Assembly (NCBI RefSeq): GCF_044502415.1
Contig: NZ_CP172402.1
Length of the DNA: 64,000 nucleotides
Source: Haloimpatiens lingqiaonensis
Lineage (GTDB): Bacteria > Bacillota > Clostridia > Clostridiales > Clostridiaceae
Direction: 5' to 3' (one strand)
Shown: positions 1 through 6,773 of the stretch, piece after piece
How positions within the stretch are numbered: position 1 is the first letter of the stretch
Layout: every line of letters starts with the position of its first letter
Notes under the pieces: model-generated
Seen by the model: the letters and a program-made list of their open reading frames with translations, nothing else
Database searches by the model: none
Told to the model about the DNA's origin: nothing
Translations under genes and position numbers: made by a program

Positions 1-1
1 A

Positions 2-2176
2 GCATTAGAATTATCGCCAGAGGGAACAGGCTATAGGGTTAAGACAAGGTTTTCTAAGTTCTATAATTTACCTGAATTAATGAGTTTGTTTAAAGAAGTT
101 GCTGATATTCAAACTGCAGATATGTTAAATTTACCAGTTCCTAAAGCACATTATGAAGTCATTAAGACAATGCCTAGTGATGAGCAAAAAGAAATACTAA
201 AGAGTTTATCAGAAAGAGCAGATAAAGTTCGAAATAGACAAGTAGAACCAGAAGAAGATAATATGCTTAAGATTACCAATGATGGAAAGAAATTAGCTTT
301 AGATCAGCGTTTAATCAATCCATTATTACCTGATGATGAAAATTCAAAAGTTAATGTGTACGTTAAAAATATCTTTGCAATATGGGACAAGACAAAAGAA
401 GATAAATCAACACAGTTATTATTCTCTGATATGTCTACTCCAAAAGGTGACGGAAGTTTTAATATTTATGATGATATTCGAGATAAACTAGTTGATTTAG
501 GAATACCAAAAGAAGAAATAGCCTTTATTCACGAAGCAAATACGGATAAGCAAAAGGATGAACTCTTTGCAAAAGTAAGAAAGGGTGAAATTCGTATATT
601 GATGGGTTCTACACAAAAAATGGGTGCAGGTACAAATGTTCAAAATAAACTTATTGCCATGCATGATTTAGATGTGCCATGGCGTCCGGCTGACCTTGAA
701 CAAAGAAGTGGTAGAATTGTGCGTCAAGGTAATGAGAATAAAGAAGTGCATATTTATCGCTACATTACAGAAAACACCTTTGACGCATACCTTTGGCAAA
801 CTATTGAAAATAAGCAAAAATTTATCTCTCAGATTATGACAAGTAAGACTCCTGTTCGAGTGGCAGAAGATGTTGATGAAAGTTCTCTTAATTATGCTGA
901 AATTAAGGCACTAGCAACAGGTGACCCAAAAATTAAAGAAAAAATGGATTTAGATAATGAAGTGACAAAACTTAAAATGCTTGAAGCTAACTATAAGTCT
1001 AATCGTTATCGTTTAGAGGATAAGGTTACAAAATTTTATCCTGAGGAAATTGCTAGAACCGAAAAGCAAATTGAAGCTATCAAAAAGGATATAGACAATG
1101 TAGAACCACAAGGGAGTGGAGAAAACAAGTTTACTTCAATTACCATTTTCGGTGAGAAGATATTGGATAAAAAGATTGCTGGTGAAAAGCTACTTGAAGC
1201 AGTTAAAACAGTCAAAATCAATGACAATAAAGTTATTGGTTCGTATCGAGGTATGGATTTAGAAGTTGGTTATAATTTCTTAACAAATGAGCATAATTTT
1301 AGTTTAAATGGTGCTACAAAGCATTATGGAGAACTTGGAACAAGTGCTGAGGGCAATATCACAAGACTTGATAATGTAATCGAGAAAATGCCAGATAAAA
1401 TTACTAGACTTGAAGAAAAGCTAGTAGCTACAAAAGGACAACTTGAAAATGCCAAAGAAGAGTTAGCGAAGCCTTTTGAAAAAGCAGATGAATTAAAAAC
1501 TAAGGTTTTAAGATTAGCAGAACTAAACCAACTTCTTGATATGGGAGAAGTTGAAGAAAAGGTTAATCCTAATCCTTTAATCGCAGATGTTAAAAATGCG
1601 ATTATTGATTTTATTAATAGAGAATACGAAGAAGATCATAAATATGAGGATTTTAATAATCTCTATCCTGACCTTAAGCATATTGGCATTGCCTACACAA
1701 CAACACCAGATGAAAAATATGAAATTCAATATGAAGTAAATTTAGAGGATTTTATGGCTACACAATATGTAAATAATGAGCCTATAACTGAGTATGATTA
1801 TTTAAAAGAATTAGGTAGTGAAGAAAAGGCATTACAATCAATGTTACAAGATATGGAAATAGCTGATTTTAGTGATTTTGTTTCTATTGATGATAATGAC
1901 CTTAAAAATGTACTTGGTCTTGAACGAGATGACAATGGTAATATTTATGATCCGTTAGCTCAGGATTTGGATAATGATGGCGTATCTGATAGATACGATC
2001 ATGATTTTAGGGATAGTGATTATTTTGAAACAACTTACGATGTAGATGACAATGTTCAGTTAAAAGGAAATAAGGCTGAAAAGCCATCAATTTTAAAACA
2101 GATTAAATCATATCAAGATAATGAAAAAGAATCTGAAGTAAAAGAATGTGGCACAAAAGAACATGATGAAAGATAA
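2..2176 (+). CDS. Large SNF2-type helicase of a conjugative element, C-terminal part (partial)
   Basis: The reading frame is open from the left edge, so the true start lies outside the window; 724 residues are visible. The segment carries the C-terminal helicase lobe of an SNF2-like ATPase: a GAGTNVQ motif and a QRSGRIVRQGN motif VI are clear. A long charged, coiled-coil-like stretch follows, and near the end lies an acidic DLDNDGVSDRYDHD sequence that resembles a calcium-binding loop. Proteins of this build, often over 2000 residues with an N-terminal methylase-like domain, are carried by Tn1549/CTn-type integrative conjugative elements and are thought to process or protect transferred DNA. 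The SSB-like gene 51 bases downstream fits that setting. The element-type assignment is inference; the helicase motifs are direct observation. Confidence 0.85.
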   Translation, partial: ALELSPEGTGYRVKTRFSKFYNLPELMSLFKEVADIQTADMLNLPVPKAHYEVIKTMPSDEQKEILKSLSERADKVRNRQVEPEEDNMLKITNDGKKLALDQRLINPLLPDDENSKVNVYVKNIFAIWDKTKEDKSTQLLFSDMSTPKGDGSFNIYDDIRDKLVDLGIPKEEIAFIHEANTDKQKDELFAKVRKGEIRILMGSTQKMGAGTNVQNKLIAMHDLDVPWRPADLEQRSGRIVRQGNENKEVHIYRYITENTFDAYLWQTIENKQKFISQIMTSKTPVRVAEDVDESSLNYAEIKALATGDPKIKEKMDLDNEVTKLKMLEANYKSNRYRLEDKVTKFYPEEIARTEKQIEAIKKDIDNVEPQGSGENKFTSITIFGEKILDKKIAGEKLLEAVKTVKINDNKVIGSYRGMDLEVGYNFLTNEHNFSLNGATKHYGELGTSAEGNITRLDNVIEKMPDKITRLEEKLVATKGQLENAKEELAKPFEKADELKTKVLRLAELNQLLDMGEVEEKVNPNPLIADVKNAIIDFINREYEEDHKYEDFNNLYPDLKHIGIAYTTTPDEKYEIQYEVNLEDFMATQYVNNEPITEYDYLKELGSEEKALQSMLQDMEIADFSDFVSIDDNDLKNVLGLERDDNGNIYDPLAQDLDNDGVSDRYDHDFRDSDYFETTYDVDDNVQLKGNKAEKPSILKQIKSYQDNEKESEVKECGTKEHDER

Positions 2177-2227
2177 GGGGATCGGGTTCGACCTCTTTAA
2201 TATTTAGTAGAATAACGGAGGAATATT

Positions 2228-2887
2228 ATGAATTACAGACAAATGAGAAACACATTAGAAAAAATGGCAAATGAAAACCATGAAGATTATACAAAAGCTT
2301 TAATCAGCTTTGAAAAAGGTATCAATGATAAGGACGCTTTGGATAAGCTTTATACTGATTATATGGAAAATGATAGTATGAGCTTACTTAACGATGAATT
2401 TGATTATATGATTGATGAACTAAGAGAAAATGGACAGTTAAAAGAAAATGCAACTATTCAAGAGGAAGATAATGATCTAGTGAATGTTGTTGGTAATATT
2501 GTAGGTGATGTTGAAGTTGTAGAAAGAGAAAACAAAAATGGAGAGCCATTTAAGGTGGCAAATTTCTCCATTGTATCCAATGATGAAAATGGCGATAAGT
2601 TTTATACAAATTGTTCTGCTTATGGTGAAAAAAGCGATATTCCAAAAGAATTTAAGCAAGGTGATTTTGTGAAAGTCTTTGGACAAGTTAGAATTTCAAT
2701 GGACGATAATGGTAAGGAATATAGCAATGTTAGAGTGTTATCTTCAAAACTTTTAAAAGCAAAAGAACAGATGAAAAATCAAGTTGAGGATAAAGATTCT
2801 GTGCTTGGTGCAATTAAGAAATACAAGGCTGAAGAACAAATAAAGCCATCTGATAAAAAAGAAACATCAAAAGAAGCTGAAAGATAA
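2228..2887 (+). CDS. Single-stranded DNA-binding (SSB-like) protein of the conjugative element
   Basis: This 219-residue protein has an N-terminal helical segment (about 1-75) rich in acidic residues, then an OB-fold SSB domain at about 83-185. The SSB signature is seen in VNVVGNIVGDVEVVE, NGEPFKVANFSIVSN, and in the FKQGDFVKVFGQVRIS and YSNVRV segments typical of the later beta strands. The C-terminus is a short lysine-rich tail without the classic DDDIPF tip, so contact with the host replication proteins may differ. It would coat single-stranded DNA during transfer or replication of the element. The start has a good GGAGG site just upstream, and the gene ends directly before a hairpin terminator, so it closes the operon that begins with the helicase gene. 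Confidence 0.8.
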   Translation: MNYRQMRNTLEKMANENHEDYTKALISFEKGINDKDALDKLYTDYMENDSMSLLNDEFDYMIDELRENGQLKENATIQEEDNDLVNVVGNIVGDVEVVERENKNGEPFKVANFSIVSNDENGDKFYTNCSAYGEKSDIPKEFKQGDFVKVFGQVRISMDDNGKEYSNVRVLSSKLLKAKEQMKNQVEDKDSVLGAIKKYKAEEQIKPSDKKETSKEAER

Positions 2888-2892
2888 GATAT

Positions 2893-2929
2893 GTCGGTGT
2901 GGTCTTATGACTGCACCGACTATTTTTTT
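2893..2929 (+). terminator. Rho-independent terminator after the SSB-like gene
   Basis: GTCGGTG and CACCGAC form a perfect 7-bp stem and are followed by a T-run. It separates the conjugation-type genes from the methyltransferase cassette, so that cassette is probably transcribed independently. Confidence 0.8.
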
Positions 2930-2961
2930 GTAGTGAGAGTTCGAGAAAATGAACTATTTTA

Positions 2962-2991
2962 TTGAGAAAGACTAATATATTGTGTTATAAT
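2962..2991 (+). promoter_or_regulatory. SigmaA-type promoter of the XRE/methyltransferase cassette
   Basis: TTGAGA (2962-2967) and TATAAT (2986-2991) are separated by 18 bases. It lies about 40 bases ahead of the XRE gene and directly after the preceding terminator. Such a promoter next to a small XRE protein is a natural target for self-regulation. Confidence 0.7.
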
Positions 2992-3032
2992 GGAAAAGAA
3001 TAATTTTGAAATAGGTAAGGATGGAGGTTTCT

Positions 3033-3248
3033 ATGTCAAAATTGAGTTATAAAAAATTGTTTAAGATGTTAATAGATATTGATATGTCAAATACAGAACT
3101 TATTGAAAAAGCTGGAATTAGTAAAAGCACATTTTATAAAATGAAAAATGGGGAAAACATCACTACAGATGTATTACTTAGAGTTTGTGATGTATTAAAG
3201 TGTGATGTTTCAGATATTGTGGAATGCATTGAAATTACGGACAAGTAA
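3033..3248 (+). CDS. Small XRE-family helix-turn-helix regulator (C-protein-like)
   Basis: This 71-residue protein consists almost entirely of a Cro/XRE helix-turn-helix: MSNTELIEKAGISKSTFYKM is the turn region, and VLLRVCDVLKCDVSDIVE is the following helix pair common in HTH_26-type regulators. I chose the ATG at 3033 because GGAGG sits five bases upstream; an ATG at 3021 would add four residues and overlap that site. The gene is first in a cassette of methyltransferase and nuclease genes, 38 bases ahead of the methyltransferase. Controller proteins of restriction-modification systems have this size and place, where they delay nuclease expression until methylation is established. The regulatory role is inferred from family and position. 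Confidence 0.75.
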   Translation: MSKLSYKKLFKMLIDIDMSNTELIEKAGISKSTFYKMKNGENITTDVLLRVCDVLKCDVSDIVECIEITDK

Positions 3249-3286
3249 AAGGGTTCATTTACAATTTTGAGAAAGGAGAAATTATA

Positions 3287-5383
3287 ATGGGAAATTCTAT
3301 ATTGAACAAGGCGAGATATAGTAATAACACAGATGAGTGGTATACGGATTATAAAACAATAGAAAATGAAGTAAACCATTATGAATCCCAATTTTATGGA
3401 AAAAAAATATTGTGTAATTGTGATGATCCATATGAGTCCGCTTTTGCTAAATTCTTTTTAAGAAATTTCAATCGTTTTAAACTAAAAAAACTTGTCTGCA
3501 TTTCGTATGCAAAATCAGCTATGCACTCAAGTGAAGATGGTAGAGGACTTCTTTTGGAAGTTGATAAAATGCCAATTTTTGAAAGTGAAAACATAAATAA
3601 TAAAGAAATGATTGATAAATTAACTATGAATGGGAATATAAGAAAATTAGTTGGTGATGGAGATTTCAGAAGTTCAGAGTGTGTGAATTATTTAAAAGAA
3701 TCAGATATAGTTGTGACAAATCCACCATTTTCTAAATTCACAGAACTGTTTTCTTTAATTACTAAATATAACAAAAAATATTTATTAATTAGTAATCAAA
3801 ATGCTATAACATACAAAGAAATTTTCCCTTTAATAAAAAATAATCAAGCTCGTGTAGGATATCATTTTGGAGATATGGCATTTAGAGTACCGGATGATAC
3901 AGAACCTAGAAAAACAAGGTTTTGGATTGATGATTCTGGTCAAAAGTGGCGTAGCTTAGGAAATGCAATGTGGTTAACGAATTTAATAGTTTCAAAAAGT
4001 AATAGCAGGAAGTTAGTGTTAACACATAACTATTCAAAAGAGAATTATCCAAAATATGACAACTTTGATGCGATACATATTCCAAGGGTATCAGAGATTC
4101 CAATGGATTATTATGGGGTTATGGGTGTTCCACTCACATATTTGAAATATCACGACGAAGATATGTTTGAAATTGTAGGCGAAGCAAATCATGGGTCAGA
4201 TAATGAATATGACCTATTTAAGCCACAAATAGATGGTAAAGAAACTTTTAAACGAATATTAATAAAAAGACGAAAGCGAGAGAAAGAAATGGAATTTAGG
4301 ATACTAGATTTATTTTGTGGTGCTGGTGGCATGTCCTATGGAATGCATAAAAATAAGCATTTTGTAACCAAAGTTGCACTTGATATTAATGAAAAATTAG
4401 CACAAACATTCAAAAAGAATATGCCTGATACAGAATTGATTATCGGTGATATCCAAGATAATAATGTAAAAGAAAAAATTATTAATTTATCTAAGAAAAA
4501 CAATGTAAATATGATTATTGGAGGACCACCTTGTCAAGGTTTTTCATTAAAAGGGAAAAAATTAGGTTTAGATGATCCAAGAAATTTTCTATTTATAGAA
4601 TATCTTCATTTAGTAGAAGAACTTCAACCATCGGTTTTTGTGATAGAAAATGTTAAAAGTTTGATGTCGACATCTAATGGTTGGTTTAAGAATCAAATTA
4701 TAAGTGAAATTAAAAAATTGGGCTATGAAGTTAGTGTGGGAATAGTTAAGGCAAGTGATTATGGAGTTCCACAAAGTAGAGAAAGAGTTATATTTTTATG
4801 TAGTAAGAATAAAGCTATTTCTATACCTGAAGCTACTGTTGATGTACCGATAACAGTAAGAGAAGCGATTGAAGACTTAGCATACTTGAATTCTAATGAG
4901 GGGGCTTTTGAACAGAGTTATATTACAGAACCAATGACAGATTATCAGAGGATGATGAGAATAGATAGTAAAAAATTGTATAACCATAAAGCCTCTAACC
5001 ATTCTCAAGTTGCAATCGATAAACTTAGCATGATACCTCCAGAAAAAGGAAAAGAATATTTACCTGAAGAACTTTTAGGCAAACAAAAATTTAATTCAAC
5101 TTGGGGAAGATTAAAATGGGATGAACCATCTCCAACTATTGATACTAGGTTCGATGCAGCATCGAACGGAACGAATAATCATCCTTTTTTAAATCGTGCT
5201 ATAACACCTAGAGAAGCAGCAAGAATTCAATCTTTTGATGATAGTTTTATTTTTTATGGTAATAAAGTAGATATTAGAACACAAATTGGAAATGCAGTTC
5301 CGCCACTTATGGCAAAAGCAATAGCGGACCATATTTATAAATGTTTAGTTAAAGATGAGAGTGAGGGAGAAGAAAATGAATAG
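3287..5383 (+). CDS. Fused N6-adenine (EcoRI-type) and C5-cytosine DNA methyltransferase
   Basis: One 698-residue frame holds two complete methyltransferase modules. Residues 1 to about 330 resemble the EcoRI adenine methylase family: a DEWYTDYKTIE start, then TNPPFSKF with the catalytic NPPF at 145-148, and the GYHFGDMAFRVPDDTEPRKTRFW segment split across the family core. From residue 335 a full cytosine-5 enzyme follows: DLFCGAGGMSYG (motif I), GGPPCQGFS with nucleophile Cys416 (motif IV), ENVKS (VI), QSRERV (VIII) and GNAVPP (X, about 668). A variable target-recognition region spans roughly 520-640. An internal ATG at 4289 with a purine-rich leader could also produce the cytosine enzyme alone. 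The protein should mark both adenine and cytosine, probably to protect host DNA from the nuclease encoded downstream. Target sequences cannot be read from the protein. Confidence 0.85.
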   Translation: MGNSILNKARYSNNTDEWYTDYKTIENEVNHYESQFYGKKILCNCDDPYESAFAKFFLRNFNRFKLKKLVCISYAKSAMHSSEDGRGLLLEVDKMPIFESENINNKEMIDKLTMNGNIRKLVGDGDFRSSECVNYLKESDIVVTNPPFSKFTELFSLITKYNKKYLLISNQNAITYKEIFPLIKNNQARVGYHFGDMAFRVPDDTEPRKTRFWIDDSGQKWRSLGNAMWLTNLIVSKSNSRKLVLTHNYSKENYPKYDNFDAIHIPRVSEIPMDYYGVMGVPLTYLKYHDEDMFEIVGEANHGSDNEYDLFKPQIDGKETFKRILIKRRKREKEMEFRILDLFCGAGGMSYGMHKNKHFVTKVALDINEKLAQTFKKNMPDTELIIGDIQDNNVKEKIINLSKKNNVNMIIGGPPCQGFSLKGKKLGLDDPRNFLFIEYLHLVEELQPSVFVIENVKSLMSTSNGWFKNQIISEIKKLGYEVSVGIVKASDYGVPQSRERVIFLCSKNKAISIPEATVDVPITVREAIEDLAYLNSNEGAFEQSYITEPMTDYQRMMRIDSKKLYNHKASNHSQVAIDKLSMIPPEKGKEYLPEELLGKQKFNSTWGRLKWDEPSPTIDTRFDAASNGTNNHPFLNRAITPREAARIQSFDDSFIFYGNKVDIRTQIGNAVPPLMAKAIADHIYKCLVKDESEGEENE

Positions 5384-6248
5384 TCAAATGGCTTATTTAG
5401 TTGGAATGATATTAGGTAACGGAGAGGTACAAAGAGATAGTAATAGTACTACAATAACTATTGAGATACCACATAAAAATTTAAGAGATGATGAAGGACT
5501 AGAAGTTTCTGTATATGTGAAAAGTAGTTTAGCAGACATTAGAGGTGTTATAGAGCCTCTTTTAGGTCATTCGTTACCTATTACGCAAACAAAAACTGCT
5601 ACAAGAGTATCTTTCACAAAGCCTAATGAAGATTATACAATGAGAGAAATTTTAAGATTTATTGGTAATGGGGTTCATCATTCAACCATGACAATGAATG
5701 ATGAGTTATTTAGTATGACTACTGATGAAAAGAAAGAATTGTTAAGAGGCGTAGCTGATGTAACAGGCTATATTAGAAAAAGTAATATGGCTTATGGACA
5801 AGATGGATGCCATAGGGTATATATCGAAATACCGGGAAATTGGCAATTTGTTATTGATGTTGCAAATATGTTAAAAATGCTAGATATACCAGTACAAACA
5901 ATAGATTTCGGTCATCCTAATTTTAGAGATTCTAATTTAAAAAAATATAACGAAGGAAAACCTTATTATTGGAAAAAAGAACATCAAGTTAAGATTTGGG
6001 CAAACGAATTTTTGCCTATAGGATTTAACATTGTTCATAAGCAAAGAGCATTAGAAAGATATGCAGAGGAATTGCTTGACTACTTAGATGAAAATAAAAC
6101 ACATCAATTTTATTGGGAAAAACCAATTAGATTGAGAAATAAACCTATTCATCCTATGGAAAATGATGACAGTTTACCAGAAAAAATAAGAGGAAAACAT
6201 TTTGATTCATGGACTCAGTTAGCAAAGGAATTAGGTTATGGCGAATAA
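5376..6248 (+). CDS. Degenerate LAGLIDADG-fold DNA-binding/endonuclease protein
   Basis: The 290-residue protein shows two LAGLIDADG-like helices: YLVGMILGNGEV at the start and LLRGVADVTGYIRKS near residue 122. Against the usual pattern (GxIDxDG), the acidic residue that binds the metal at the end of each motif is replaced by Asn in the first and Thr in the second. The fold is therefore probably kept while its own cleavage activity is lost or altered; WhiA is a known case of such a fold used only for DNA binding. I chose the ATG at 5376, preceded by GAGGGAG, which overlaps the end of the methyltransferase by 8 bases. The downstream nuclease overlaps this gene by 11 bases, which suggests coupled translation and a joint complex. 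Function as a specificity subunit is inference. Confidence 0.65.
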   Translation: MNSQMAYLVGMILGNGEVQRDSNSTTITIEIPHKNLRDDEGLEVSVYVKSSLADIRGVIEPLLGHSLPITQTKTATRVSFTKPNEDYTMREILRFIGNGVHHSTMTMNDELFSMTTDEKKELLRGVADVTGYIRKSNMAYGQDGCHRVYIEIPGNWQFVIDVANMLKMLDIPVQTIDFGHPNFRDSNLKKYNEGKPYYWKKEHQVKIWANEFLPIGFNIVHKQRALERYAEELLDYLDENKTHQFYWEKPIRLRNKPIHPMENDDSLPEKIRGKHFDSWTQLAKELGYGE

Positions 6249-6741
6249 TGTAAAAAGTGAATTTGAACTATACCCAGGTATGTGTGCATGGCTAGAAACA
6301 TATCTTAAAGACAAATTTAAAAGCAAAAATTGTGAAGTAATAGTAGTAGACTGTCATTCTGTTTATCTTGATTCGATTTTAGAAAAATATGGAGTTATTC
6401 AATATTATCCACAAGTTGTAGGGCTAAAAATAGAAATAGATGTATTAGGTATTGTAAAGTGGAAAGATAAAGCTGAAATTTATTTAGTTGAGGCGAAAAA
6501 AACGGCTTTAAACCTTCAAAATTTAGGACAATTATTGATCTATTGTAAACTTTGTGATCCTGAGGAAGCATATTTATTATCATCTGGTGGTTTAGGAAGT
6601 TTAAAAAAAGTTTTGAACAATTTAAATAGAGAAGATTTATTAGACTATGGAAACGGTAAAAAAATTAAAAAAATAAGAGTCGCAAGATGGGATATCACTA
6701 AAGATGGAATAGATAATCATTCTATTGTTCCAAAGATATAA
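6238..6741 (+). CDS. PD-(D/E)XK-type nuclease
   Basis: A 167-residue protein with the core of the PD-(D/E)XK superfamily: EIDVLGIVKW supplies the first acid, and about 15 residues later YLVEAKKTA supplies the E-x-K pair, followed by a helix with a conserved Gln (NLGQLLIYCKL). Many restriction endonucleases and defence nucleases have this layout. It is small and has no recognisable DNA-specificity domain, so it may rely on the LAGLIDADG-like protein whose gene it overlaps. The next gene starts 32 bases downstream. I consider it the most likely cleaving component of the cassette; the exact substrate is unknown. Confidence 0.7.
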   Translation: MANNVKSEFELYPGMCAWLETYLKDKFKSKNCEVIVVDCHSVYLDSILEKYGVIQYYPQVVGLKIEIDVLGIVKWKDKAEIYLVEAKKTALNLQNLGQLLIYCKLCDPEEAYLLSSGGLGSLKKVLNNLNREDLLDYGNGKKIKKIRVARWDITKDGIDNHSIVPKI

Positions 6742-6773
6742 AGTATTAAATGTATTAAGAGGTGATGATAACG

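Noticed and set aside
2477..2686. Minus-strand frame opposite the SSB-like gene
   Set aside because: It mirrors codon structure of the real gene, has no ribosome site, and its composition is typical of an antisense shadow; the same holds for other minus-strand frames inside genes.
3287..4288. Reading the methyltransferase as two separate genes joined by error
   Set aside because: The frame is continuous with normal codon use at the joint and no stop; a fusion is the simpler reading, although an internal start is possible.
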